From: Stratiolaelaps scimitus
Lineage: Eukaryota > Arthropoda > Arachnida > Mesostigmata > Laelapidae
Direction: 5' to 3'
Assembly: GCA_019614645.1 (NCBI GenBank)
Contig: JABWDB010000006.1
Span: 8,246,001 to 8,310,000, forward strand
Length of the DNA stretch: 64,000 nt
Numbering within the stretch: position 1 is the stretch's first letter; the number at the start of each line of letters is the position of its first letter. The position numbers and the translations under genes are program-made. Under the pieces are notes generated by a model. That model had not been told where the DNA came from and did not search any database. It worked only from the letters and a program-made list of their open reading frames with translations. Positions 1-12,996 of this stretch are shown here, one piece after another.

Positions 1-2140
1 TGCGTTTATTATTTCCCATTTCGAAAAAGGCCACCCGTTGCTGCTCGCTAACATGACGCTCTCGAAAGGCGGAGAAAGCTTTCACGTGAGCGACACAACG
101 AACATATCTGATTGCCATCCATGATGCAGTTGGCCGACTAAATTCATCAGCGGTGAGAATGAACAAAGCTCACCTTTTAGGAAAAAGAAAAAAAATTATA
201 TATATATATAGTCCTTGTAATCATCAACCGTTGGTTGTAAAAAGTGGCCCAACTATTTATTTGGACATACTGTCCACACTGACTGAGCACTGAAGGATAC
301 TTTAAAATGTCAAAGCACATAGCGCAGTGTACTCAATCGCTGATCTCTCAGAGTTCCATCTGGCACTCGATTTTAACTGGTTAACGCACGTCGTCATTAT
401 GTAATGATCGGAACTGAAATGAGCGCATTTAAGTGATCTATATATTCAAATATATTTATAGATCATACTCTATTCTATGGCTCACTTATTAATTCTGTAT
501 TCGGTATGCTTAATAGATACCTATGACGTGAATATGGCTATATATATATATATATATATATAACACATATAGCCATATTCAGCCATATTCTGTTGTTTTC
601 CCATACCATGTGTACAAGATGACAATTGTCCACATAGAGGCTCTCCTGACGAGCGATAATAAAAAAACAAGGGTAAAATAGACCGGCCAATGTTCGATGT
701 CCCCAACTACTTCTCTAAGAATTGTATATATTTAAGGTCACAGAATCATTACCAATAAAGAAATGGTTACTTGTTTGCTTAACGTGTCGATACACTATGT
801 GATAACTGTGATGATTCTTCTGATGTCACAATATGATGAGAGCAAGCGGCAGTTGACACTCTGATTCCCTCTGTTCGCCCGCCTGTAATAATATCATGTG
901 TTTATCCCTGCATAGACTTATCCATAGTGCCCAAGCGAGTCACGACAATTATTTGTAAACAAATTTACTGAATTCTAATGTGAAATCGCGCCGTCATCGC
1001 GCCATTTGTTCATCGTTACATTGGTTCGCTGCATGTATATTATGTACATGTCTTAAACAAAACCAAAGATCGTCTGGTGAGATAACCGGACAAGCTAGCT
1101 CGCTGACGTGACACCTAATGAACCTGGATTGACCCCCAGAAAAACAACATACTCATTTGAATAACAAATATTACCCATTACGACCACAGCAGAATTTAGC
1201 CACATGAAAGAAAATGACAAATATATTAACACGCCTGCCTGGCATATTTGCCAAATACTGTTTACTGCAGCCAAGTGGAGTCTATTTGAATATCAGGTGT
1301 AGAATTTAAGTTGTTTAGAACAATCGCGCCACGAGCTTCTGTTCGGCAAGTGGCTGTAATCTGAGTGTAGAATTCTTAATCATTTGGGAATTAGCGGCCG
1401 CTCCCAACGGGACAGACGCTTACAATGTAATCTGAAACTGGTTTCATTCATCGCCTTGAGAATCTGCCGACCAATTGTCCACGGTGGGCGCTCAGAGCGG
1501 CCATCCAGCGAAATCTTTCTGGATTCCAATATCTACAATGTGGGGTACCAGGAAATGTGTCCATTACATGTAAACATGCAGATCGGCTACTGGCCCGAAG
1601 TTTGGGATAAACACGTTCCCAAATTTAAATATTTCTCATTAATGAAGATCACTCATTTGTACTGAGCGTTTCTATGGTGTAATTAAACACCCATCTCAAA
1701 GCTGTTTACAGCAGGACTCCTTGAGGCAAATGTACACCTGTAATCAAGCACAATATAGAAATTCTTTCATCTTTCTTGCTCTTATGAGTATCCCTTCGAC
1801 TTATTTAGGAAACATTTAGGCGTATATATTCTCTACCGTTCCATCAAAAGATAAAACATTAACACCGCACTGAAGGTATAGTTGAAAAATCGTAGCGCTG
1901 TAAAGAATAACTGTAAAAAATTTACAGTTAAAATCGCCTCATTGATTAAATACGTTCTCAGTTGCAACCGGGCAGACATGCAATTGCATTTCAAAGAAGT
2001 GATTAATCGAATGGCTAATAAACACACACCAGCTTTATGCTATCCCCGCTGTACTTGCACCCATCGAAAATTTTTCTAGTTAAGTCAAGTGGACATTGAG
2101 AGGTATTAGGAGGCGACATATAAAAACTTCTATAAAGTGA
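1..2140. other. No recognisable gene
   Basis: Ordinary mixed-composition DNA with short (TA)n tracts and the inverted repeat at 530-580. Open frames up to 93 codons show no known motif. Confidence 0.6.
530..580. repeat. Inverted repeat around (TA)n
   Basis: 14-bp arms GAATATGGCTATAT and ATATAGCCATATTC flank a TA run; the right arm is partly duplicated again (AGCCATATTC) at 581-590. Confidence 0.8.
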
Positions 2141-2145
2141 AAGCT

Positions 2146-2173
2146 GATATATATATATATATATATATATATT
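2146..2173. repeat. (TA)n microsatellite
   Basis: Uninterrupted AT dinucleotides, followed 40 nt later by GCT-rich triplets. Confidence 0.95.
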
Positions 2174-2342
2174 ATCAGTGGGTATACGATGGCTCCGCAC
2201 GCATTGATTCGTGCTGTTGCTGCTGCTGCTGTCGCTGCTACAGGATGAAGTATTTCCGGTTTCGTGGACCATTCGTTTCGTTGGGTTTGGCCCCCGTCGA
2301 GTTGGCACGCAGCTCCGAACGGCCAACGCCAGCGCATCAGCC

Positions 2343-2362
2343 CACCACCACCACCACCACCA
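2343..2362. repeat. (CAC)n trinucleotide repeat
   Basis: About six perfect CAC units. Confidence 0.9.
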
Positions 2363-2749
2363 GTGGACCACGAGCTCCTCCTCACGTTAGCCAACCAGCC
2401 ACCGGGTCCCGTGGGTCCATGAGCAGCCCAACTGGTCGAACTGCTGCGCCAAGAAGACGCTGCCCACCAATGGAAGCATAGCAGCAGGAGCAGCAGCAGC
2501 AGTATCGCCAACTACCAAATGCGTAATTTTCCGAACAAAAAAATCGTTCAAATATCAGAAGGGGACGAACGGAGCAGGAGCGACGGCGAATGAGGTGGAT
2601 CGAGAGATATTCGGGGACCTAGCCGAATCTGAAATATAAATTGCAGTAATCCGTCGTAATCCGCCGTGTTGAGCGCCGCCGGGTCGATCTGTCTGCTTGT
2701 GCTGCTGGTCACTACTTGCGTTTGGCTAGCTGTCGGCTGGTTGCTCGAT

Positions 2750-2773
2750 GCGGCGGCGGCGGCGGCGGCGGTG
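2750..2773. repeat. (CGG)n trinucleotide repeat
   Basis: About seven CGG units. Confidence 0.9.
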
Positions 2774-3369
2774 GCTCTTCGTGAAAGTGTAAGTGGCTAG
2801 CTTCGACTGCGCGATGCGCGGACCGGTGCCCGAGTCGAGTTGGATGTATGAGTCCGAACGTCCGCTCTGTAAATGCGTATATGTGGCTAGTGAGCGAATT
2901 TTGCCGACAGCATTAACATCATCATCTGTAGCAACAGCAACAGCAGCAGCAGCAACACCAGCATCACCACCAGCAACTAGCCCCAGCAAAGACTCAGACA
3001 GGTGGCAGCCGCTCTAATGCTGCCACTGCTGATGCCGCCGGCCGCTTCGTGGTTGCAGGCTCGTTTCTTCTCGACGTAGAAGAGGATAATAGTAAGCGCA
3101 GTAATGTTAGAAGGAACACAGCATTCGCTGCGTGAGCCTAAGCGGCAGCCCCCCGGCAACGGCCGAACGGTGGCGTAGCGCGAGCCAAGGACCAAACGAG
3201 CGATCGGGTAAATGAATGTATGAATGAACAGCTAAAAAAAACAATAGAGGAGACTGAAGCTCAATTGATGAGATGGTCCGCTCGCAGACCGAGTCCGTCT
3301 TCGAGGCTGGCTGTGGTCGCCAGTGCTGCAGGAGAGAGAATTTGCTGCGCGTGAAATATTTGCAATACA

Positions 3370-3371
<2 letters not shown>

Positions 3372-3425
<54 letters not shown>
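3372..3425. repeat. (TA)n then (TG)n compound microsatellite
   Basis: About 21 TA units passing directly into about five GT units. Confidence 0.95.
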
Positions 3426-5459
3426 AGTTTACGGGTATGTCTGCGTGCATCCTGGTTTGTCTTTTGGAAGTTTGCGTTATTTCGTAGCGAGTCGTGATAG
3501 CCGCCCAGCCTCCCCGAGCAGTGGTCCGCCGCCGGTCGCGGTGGGAAGCGTTTTACAACACCACGGGAGCAGTGAGATAAATGACTAGACACTGTTGGCA
3601 CTGCTGTGGGTGTTGCGGTGGCGGTGGTGGCGACTACGGACGCCGCCGCCGCCGCCGACGACCGCAACAAGGCTTCAGTTCTAGGTGATAGAGCTAATAG
3701 CAACCCCGCTGTGGAACAGTAACACGGCCAATACATCACGGCAGGCACTTACGTAAAATTTCGTCGGCAGCAAGAGGCAGAGATGGAGAGAGAGAGAGAA
3801 GTAGCGCGAACTGATGAGAGGAACCGAAATCGTCGGGTGACGATTATAACACTGGCTTACATATATGTGTATGCACATAGACAAATCGCATGGGCACCCG
3901 AAGGATAATCGGTTTTGTCAAGATTGAACTGTGTCTTGTAGAACACCTATATATTCAGGGTAACTGATATAGCGGTAAACTCAGAGTGTCCCCGGGAGTC
4001 GTCACCAGCTGCACGTGTTTATTGGCATTGAAATATATCGACGTCGAAATGGATGAATCGACGAACGGCTAGCCCGGCAACAAAAGGGTCCGTGCTTCCG
4101 CCATAGCTTGTATTAGCTCGGAGGGTGCTCGTTCATTAAACGCATTCAGTTTGCGAGATCGTGGAAATAGCCAGAAAAGCTCTACCTTCCATGACCTACA
4201 TCAGATGTGTCATATCGCAGATTTGACAACGCAGAGAGAAATGTGGTCGGAAAACAGAGTTTCATGTCATATCTGCTGAGTCCCCAGTCGCCCTCTATAT
4301 GCCTGGTTCGATGTAATAATACATCCTTGCCACACCAACGCGCCAGTACTTAATGGATGGGTCTAGGATGGTTCACTGTAATCGTAGTCGCTCACCTCAG
4401 TTGTGAAGCCCGCTGGTTGTCGATGGCGAGATGTTGGCCTCTCAAACAAAGCGTGTACAGTTTACATTTACTGAGTCCGGTAGTCTGCGCTATTGAATTG
4501 TTTCCTTGATTTTCGCTTTGTACTGCTCCCGTATATGTGGAAGCCTTCCGTGGAGAATGCACATGCAGAATTATCCTCGATATTTAATACAGGGATTGTT
4601 GTCGGGGACACATTTGTCTGCACATAAGGGACAGAGCAATGTGCGATTTGCCGTAGGAAAGTCTAGCAAGCATCCCACGGATTTGCTCAAATGTTAGACT
4701 ACTTTCGCCTCCCTCTGGTCACAGGAGCTGACGTGTAGTTACTACTTTAATACATCATTACTTACGGCCTAAAATGGACCGGTCCTGTAGAGGTGTTGGA
4801 GTTTTGTCGATGGACGAATCGTCTCACATTTCTATAACGCCTCAAATGCAGACGCACGATGATCGTGCAGCCAGAAATGCCTCTCATCTGTTAAAATAGA
4901 TTCTGCGGAGAACGGTAAGTAAAAAATAAAAAAAAATATATATATATATGTGTGTGTTCTTAAAATATAGTTATTTATAGAGGTGCACGTAGATTACATA
5001 TAATATATGCAAATAGAAAAATGGGTGACAGCGCGCGACAACGAAATTCCGGAAATCTTCGGTGACACCCAAAAAGTGACAAGAATTTGGACCACGCAGA
5101 CCACGACGGTTGGTCCACTGGTCCAGGGTCCGAACGGAGGAGACAGCAGAGAGGGATAGGGTGGGGTGGACGAACGGCGAACAGCGAACGAACGATACAA
5201 CGCTGATCTGCCCGCGACCATTGCTGCCTATACTGCTATACTCTTCTTAACAGCAGCAGCAGCAGCAGCAACCGGAGTGGATTCCGCCGGGCCGTGCATT
5301 CGTGCCAGATGCACACTATCGTTAGTCAGCTCGATTCGATCGGCCGCCATTTGACTCCGGGGTTCCCGACACCGCCAGCATTTTCCCGGTACATACACAT
5401 ATATACATACATATAATGGAAACGTGTGTACATGAGGTAGACGTCATCGATCCACGCTA

Positions 5460-5485
5460 ATATATATATATATATATATATATAT
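5460..5485. repeat. (TA)n microsatellite
   Basis: Thirteen TA units. Confidence 0.9.
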
Positions 5486-5529
5486 GTTTGTATGTGAAAA
5501 AAATATTCATATGTATGTAAAAAAATATA

Positions 5530-5559
5530 TATTTTCATATATATATATATATGAAAATA
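5530..5559. repeat. 30-bp perfect AT-rich palindrome
   Basis: Arms TATTTTCATATATAT and its exact reverse complement meet without a loop. Neighbouring (TA)n at 5460-5485. Confidence 0.85.
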
Positions 5560-6475
5560 CAATAAGCAAAAAGTAAATATGTGAGACGTTCTGTATAAAC
5601 GTATGTGTCTATAACTCCGAGAGACTATTATAATCGTGTAATAATGGTCTGTCTTGGTTCAAAATAAAGGGGTATTATTTTAAACGGCGGAGGATACCTC
5701 GATGCTAGGTCTGGCCGATGAAGTTTTACACAAGGTAGAACATTCTAATTTGATGGTTCAGCAGGCTGGTTAATATTTTTTTATCACCATCGACAGTTTG
5801 GTCTATAATATTACTATAATAATATATGTAGTATGTTGATACCAAGTGATATCGAGCTATCTGTTGACAGTTGAACGCTAAACTGAATTCGCATTGTCTC
5901 GCGGCTCAAATCTCCTCCGCAGGTTAGTCACTTTCGACACATACACCATATCGAATGTTAATGGTACATTTACTACAATTAGTCGACTTTGACAATTTCA
6001 TAATAGTTTCTCTAACACCGATTCACACGAACGCATCTGCCAAGATCTGACTACATCGGTCAAGTGCTTATTAGTGTGATACGTGTCTATGCCTCTGCTT
6101 AGGTTGTTCCCAGCATAAAAATAGATTCATAAATATTAAACATTGTATAGCAATCCGCCCGGCGGCCTTATCACCCCCGCAACCATCACCACCGGCCACC
6201 GAACGTCCCCACACGATTTTCTGCCTGCCCTGCTACGCTATCGCAGCGCACCTTCAATGAGCAGTCAGACGCTTCATTAGTCTGGACACTGGATGTATCC
6301 AGCTTCAACGACGTTGGGGTCTGAGTGACTTACGAGTGGAATCATGTGCATCTCCACCCCCCCGGGGGAGGCAACAGCTTTGCTGTGGCAACTATGGCTG
6401 CTGCTGCTGTTTCCGCTGTTGCACGGACAAGGAAACAAAAATGGATCGTCAGGCCGCGAATCGAAGATGCAATGA

Positions 6476-6496
6476 CTCTCTCTCTCTCTCTCTCTC
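6476..6496. repeat. (CT)n microsatellite
   Basis: CT dinucleotide run; a shorter one recurs near 6628-6642. Confidence 0.85.
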
Positions 6497-7089
6497 GCTG
6501 TCTCTCGCGAGATCTCGATACGGTTTGGCCAGAAGTGACAACAGAGCAAAACGCCGCTGCCGCTGGCGACAGCTAAACACAATCTTCTCTTTCATCTTCA
6601 TCTGCTTCTTCATCTCGACGCGCGCTCTCTCTCTCTCTCTCTATCTCTCGCACTGGATCTCTCTCTTCTCTTTAAACACAAAGCAAAGTGGTACGGAAAA
6701 CGACTGGGTATAGATGGTCTTTCTACGGAAAACCAAGCATTCAGTCAGTCACAGGCGTAAACATATATAGATATATATATATATATCCGCATGTGGAGCA
6801 ATGCAGCAGCAGCAGAATCAGACGGATAACGGCTGCCGCAGTCAGTCCGTCGCTGCTGCTGCTGCTGCTCAAGTTGTTGCTGTTTTGTGAAAAGCCGAGA
6901 AAAAGCAGAACGCACAGCTCGGTCTACACCATAAGGTGTAGTGCAACTGGCTATCTAGCTCTAGCTAGGTAGCTAGCTGCTTGGTTGGTTGGCCTGACGG
7001 TCGTATCTATCCACCCCGCTGGTCGTCATTTCTGCTCTGCTAGACGAATACTACCCTCCTGTTATACTACCATCGTCACTAGAATCGTA

Positions 7090-7098
<9 letters not shown>

Positions 7099-7138
<40 letters not shown>
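7099..7138. repeat. (TA)n microsatellite
   Basis: Twenty TA units. Confidence 0.95.
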
Positions 7139-7143
<5 letters not shown>

Positions 7144-8157
7144 GTATGTGTGTTCACATCTTACACAAAATTGTCGTAATAGATATAACAATATTTGCCC
7201 GTGTCTGTGACAAAAGGCGGACACAAAAGCCGCAGCGGCAGAAGAGGCAACAATCGCAACAGCAGCGACAAGAGGCACAATAACGGCAACAGATGAGTTA
7301 CTATAATCGCAACAACAACAACAGATCGCTGCCTTGATTTCCCTTTGCTTCACTACTAGCTAGCCCCACTAGATTCCTGCTAACCCCCCACCAGCATCTC
7401 ACAATTTGCCCAAAGACAACCCCCGGCATTCGGCGTCGCTCCTGCCGCCACCGCCGCAGCCGCCGCAGCAGCAGCAGTTGTAAATTTGCCGCCCAGCGGC
7501 CGAACCCGCTGGACCCGGCCCGGCTGGTAAAACAGTTCGCTGGCCAGCCCCACGAAAGGCCGAGACAGGAGACAAAGCAAGGCAAAACCTTAGCCTCCTG
7601 CTTTCACCGTTACACAGGCGGACGAAAAGGAGGCATCATCATCATCTGGCAGAATGATGCTTTCAAACGCTTTAAACTGATCGAGGCACAACGACGGACG
7701 CTGCCGCCGCCGCCGCTGACGCCACCACCTGCACCAGTCGCCACGTTGCGCGGGAGCGTGGGTCCCGCCGAGTGTCTCTGTGAGGCAGCGGCAGCGGCGG
7801 CGGCTCGGGGGGGAGTAGGCCGTATACATCGGTTTGCGCTTAGCGGGTCTTTGTCTGTCTGTCTGCCGCTGTTGCTGTCGGGGCTGTCTTTTTTCTTTCA
7901 GTTTTTTTTTTGTATTTGGAATTTCTTTTTCGCACGAGTAAAACCCGAGGGAACAACCAGCCATATATATATATATATATATACGCATATATATGAGTTT
8001 GCCGTTGCTGATCCGCTGAACACAGGCGATGGCAAAATATTGATGCGAGACAGCAACGCCATCTGGAACATCAGCTCGAAAGCGCCACTCAAAGCGCCGA
8101 CCGAACTACGCCTCCGCTGCTGCTCCTACTCCTCCTGCTCCTACTGCTGCTGCTCTG

Positions 8158-8209
8158 AGTAGTGAAGTAGTAGTCGCAGTAGTAGTTGTAGTAGTGGTAG
8201 TAGTAGTAC
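8158..8209. repeat. Imperfect (GTA)n trinucleotide repeat
   Basis: GTA/TAG triplets with single-base variants; directly precedes a GAT repeat about 100 nt on. Confidence 0.85.
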
Positions 8210-8302
8210 ATTTATTTTTAAGGCCAGACAGGAAAAACAGGTGGTGGTAGTAGTGGATGACGATCTTGATTATGATGACGATAACGATGATCTTCATGTC
8301 GT

Positions 8303-8352
8303 TGATGATGATGATCATGATGATGATGATGGTGATGATGATGATGATGATG
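8303..8352. repeat. (GAT)n trinucleotide repeat
   Basis: About sixteen GAT/ATG units with two interruptions. Confidence 0.9.
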
Positions 8353-9583
8353 CTAACGAAGAAGAGTTGTAAAAGCGATAAAGACGTGAGATGAACGTCA
8401 CGGCGGTGGCGGCGGCGGCGGCGCTGGTCGATGGAGGATCGTGGTGTTCACATTACGCACCTCTACTGCTGCTGGCACAAAGACAAAGGGAAGACTATGA
8501 CAGCCCGCCTACATCTGTATGTGATTACAACACTGAACGCCGAGTGACATGGCAGCCGAACGAGGTGAGGCGGTCAGGAATCGTGGTCTCGATCTAACTT
8601 AACGTTGTCGATTTGTTCTGTGTGTCCGCGTTCTTCATTGATACGGTCCGATGCATGTTCTTCATAGTTCATGTTGACTCTTTGCTCCGGCAGCGAGATG
8701 GTGTTTGCCCTGCCCGCCGACGCCATGCTCTAGTGTGGCACTATGACAGCTTCTTCGACTTCTTGTTAGAGCGACGGGCTGTTCGCTTTTACCGTTCGGG
8801 TTTAGGTCAGATGTTGCTGATGGTGAGAGCTGTGGACTGTTACGTTGACAATATGTAACCGGAATATACGTACAATGGATTATATTTTTCGAAAGGAAGA
8901 TCAGTGGACTTCAACGTTCCCTGCGTCGACAACGATCGGATTGGACGCAAGCGAGCGGCGACGAGTGATGACCGAGGAGCCATATACTCCAGCTCATACA
9001 GACATCATAAGATATATCGATTTGTAATGATCTTGCCTTAGTTTCCGCCACGGGTTTCTAGGTCCCGGCCGTGAGTCAGCTAGCATGAGTCTACATGGAC
9101 GCGGATAGACGCGCGAGGTGATGGCGATCGTGGATCAACGAACGATGAAACCCAGCAAGTGTCATTACCGAAGACTGCGATATCGCGACGTCCTCGCTAC
9201 CCCGCTCCAGATTACTCCGAGCTTCTCGATGAAATAATGCATGATGAGATTGAATGGTTGGCCCCCAAGTTGCGCCGCCGCCTAATACAATATGCAACGA
9301 TTGACAGTGTAACAGTGTCAATGCAAACTGACGTTCCGTAGACTCTATATGCATCACCGATCATACGGAGAAAGTACTTTTGTTAGAGAAACGAGTGCTC
9401 CTGCATCCCGAGTTTATTCAGTTGCTACACAATCGCGTAGCGAGTGAAACACGATAAATCGACAACGTCACACGAGACGTTGGGAATCATTTCAGCTCAG
9501 CGGTTTCACACTGCCACATGGACTTTGTTTCTTTTTTTTGTTGCCCTACAAATCAACTTATTAGCAATATGTAACTGACGAGC

Positions 9584-9598
9584 GGGGGGGGGGGGGGG
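9584..9598. repeat. Poly-G run
   Basis: Fifteen consecutive G residues. Confidence 0.9.
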
Positions 9599-11171
9599 CT
9601 CGTTCATCGATCTGCCACTCGTAGAACTAAATCCCGTTGTCATTTAATTGTACACATGTACGCACATAGTTAGCTGTACTCGCAGGGGGCGAGCGGCCCC
9701 TACGGCTGACAGCCGAACATCATTGTGGGTGTCATCATCGGACACCGCGGACAAGTTGTGGAGTGAGGACTCATCCACCGTTCAGTTGCAATCGTTGGTT
9801 CATTTTGCAGATTTTTGGCACAACAGCAGCAACAGCAGACGCTGTCACCTCTCTCTCTCTCTTCGTTGCTGGAACTGTGATATCGTTATCAGGAAGAACA
9901 ACAACGCTGTGCCCCGCTGTTGAAGACATTGCTGCTGCTGCTGTTGCTGATAGTTGTGGCAGTGATAGCGGAGGTGCGACGTCGGCAGAAAGAGAGAGAG
10001 CAGTCAGATCGTATTATTATAGATGGATCATCGTCACCGGCGCTAACTCCTTTGACTTGTTCATTTTTGCGGCTTCAGCCATTTCTCAGCTTGTTCGTTT
10101 GCCTCTAGCGATCGGCGGATATGATGCCTCCTCCTCATATCCCCCCCAACCCCCATTAGTCTCCCCCCACCCCACCTGGGTACAGATTGGTGTGTGACTC
10201 TGCACTTGGCGTTTGGTTCTGCAGTCCGCAGTGTAGTGCAGTGCGCGCTGTTTGTTGGGAACTGGCAGGGTAAGCAGCTTGCCACTGCCTACACTTTTGA
10301 TGCTATATCTGTAGCGGCTGCCGCCACAGCTACTCTTGCTACTGTTACCACCACCAGCAGCAGCACCAGCAGCACCAAGCGACGAGCGAGTCAGCAGCCT
10401 TTCGAAGGAATCGCTACCACTGCCCTGGCAAAATGCCTCGCTAGCAACGACAACAGCGGCAGCAGCAGCTCGATACGACGGCCGTAGCCCCGCGGGCTGG
10501 AGGCGCTCGAGGGCCGCCGGAGGCCGGAAGTGTGTGTGCCGTCCACTAGGCCCAACAAGCAGCCGCAGCAGCAGCAGCAGCTGGAGCTCTAGGCCCGGAG
10601 TGCCGGAGTCGAAGCAAGCGCCAGCCGCAGCATTGGCTGGTGCCACTGTTGCTGCAGCTTCTTTGCGTCTGGAGCGCTGAACAGCAAAATGGACGCCCCA
10701 CGTCCGCGCACAACGCGCGCGCCACAGGCGAAAATTCCAAAATCATCGAACGTCGGCTGGCAGCAACGGCAACGATAGGCCACGACAAGCCAAACCAAAG
10801 CAAGCAACGAATCAAGCAGTGTTTTAGCGGCAACAGCCGCAGCAGCAGCAGTAGCCGTCGCAGCTTCATAACTACTACTGCTGCTGCTGTTGTAGAGAAG
10901 ACATTAGCTGAACAGCATCTTAAGACACTTGAAGATGCTCGAATAGGCGGGCGACGGCCGCGTGCGCGTTTCAGAGAGGGCCGGGGGGAGCCCCCTTGGC
11001 CCGTACCGAGCTGAACAGGACCGGGACAACGTTCGAACACCGGACACTGCTATGACTTATCGCTGCTTGTAGTGCTAATACTGCCCCAGCACTGCTATTA
11101 CACCACGACCACTACAACGATGAGCTGAATTCTCAGTTAAAATGTCGTTCTGTCCGGACGGCAGCTAGTGG

Positions 11172-11240
11172 GCATTCATCCACACATCCATCTATCAATT
11201 CATTCATTCATTCATTCATCTATTCATCCATCCATCCGTC
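11172..11240. repeat. ATTC/ATCC tetranucleotide repeat
   Basis: Alternating CATT, CATC and CATCC units. Confidence 0.85.
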
Positions 11241-12960
11241 AGACTGTTTGTCTGTCCCTTCGCCTCGTGCCGTTATCACCGGCGCTGCTACATCATCTGC
11301 TTGGCAAGCCCGGGCAGTTGCGGCGGCGGCGGCGGCAGCAGCTGCTGCTGCGGCCGCGTGTTTGCTCGGTATCTATCTATCTGTCGAAAGATTTAGAACG
11401 GCTGACTGAGTGAGTGATTGACGAAGACGAAGGCGAAGACGACGATTGCTGCTGCTGCTTGGCTTTGTTAGTCATCCAAACTGATCAGTTTATGTCAGTC
11501 AGTCAACGAGATGTTGGCCGAAACGCAGCCGATGGAGACGACAGCGACAACAGGAGCGAAAAACAACAACGTGATTTGTACTTCGATGATGATGTGGCCA
11601 GACGGATAATGTTGTCGGCTGATGGGGTCGTGTTATGCGAGTAATACCACTTTACATATAGATTGACAGATCGATGCTCGTCTTGTGTATGTATGCTTGT
11701 GCATTATAGTGGACGAGTACTATTGCATTTGATGTATATGTATACGGCGTGCTGTACCATGAAAAGTTGTCTGGAGGCATCCCGGAGGAACCTAAGCAAG
11801 GACAACATACATATCTTAACTGAAGTTTTGTAGAGTACTCATGGGGTTACTAGACAGGAGCTAGAGATGCTGTACACTAGACAGATTGTGAGCACAGTAG
11901 ATATTAGCGAAACGAACATTTTGAAGCCTAATACCCTATGGGCCAATGGTCTACGACTCGAAATCCTTCAATTTCCAGGTTCGTAAAGGAACCGGTCGAC
12001 GATTGTGGCACAATCTCGGTCCGGTGACTGTCGAACAACGAAGGCAGACAATCTCAATAGCACAATCAGACGACGTTTTTTTTTTATCTTCGATGACACC
12101 CAAATTATCTGAGCACTTCATAGCTCAGCTGAAAACGGAACAAGCTCTATTCTCTGCGCGATATTACGAACGCTTTTGGCCAGACACATCGAGAACACTG
12201 TACGTGTTTGTTAACAGTCTTGCATATGTATGTTAAACAGGTCAGCCCTTTAGCCGGAACACCTCGTCGAACACACAGCTGTGGCTGGGAAAGCGTTCAA
12301 TTTCTCTAGGACGTAATTCTTCACGCACAACTGTACCACGGGGCCCGAGCGGCACGTAGGGTCGAAGGGGGGCTGAGATACGTCTCGGCCTTTTATCAAC
12401 AGCGTTATCATTTCTGTTCCGGCTCGAATAATGTGCCTTTAGATACCCGTCGAGCACAGACAGCACACGGTATCAGATTGGATAACTATAATATGCACCA
12501 GATAGTAATTATTCACTCATTCGCTGACTCGCCCGCGTTCCGCGCATCTGTTATTATTGCCCAGTAGCCGGCTCATCGTGTACGCGCAACACGGCACGCC
12601 GGACCGGATGAGCAAGTGGATAATATCGCGAAGCCTTCTTGTTTTTTTTTCGCCAGCCAAATCATCGCCATCATCGGTGCCGGCTAACGGCAGTCAACTC
12701 CGGCATAGTGTACACGTATCAATTGCCGCGCGCTGTAGTATCGTCTGTCCGCAGTGTGACTCGTTGGCTGGGTTGTACATACACACTGATTATCAATGAA
12801 CGAACTAACGAATAAATTAATGGATGGTGGGGCTGCTGCTCGTCATCGCTTCGTCGTATTTATTTCCCCATTTAGCCACCTGCCACCCCCCGACCCCCGA
12901 CCCCCACCCCCCAGGGAAGCTTGCCTCCCTCATCTCTATGAACGATACAATATAAGCGGA

Positions 12961-12963
<3 letters not shown>

Positions 12964-12994
<31 letters not shown>
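12964..12994. repeat. (TA)n microsatellite
   Basis: About fifteen TA units. Confidence 0.95.

Positions 12995-12996
<2 letters not shown>

Noticed and set aside
3232..3497. Frames translating to alternating Tyr-Ile
   Set aside because: Pure translation of (TA)n; the same artefact occurs at every TA microsatellite.
10086..10646. 186-codon minus-strand frame rich in Ala, Leu and Gly
   Set aside because: Explained by CAG/CTG triplets; three other frames are open over the same DNA.
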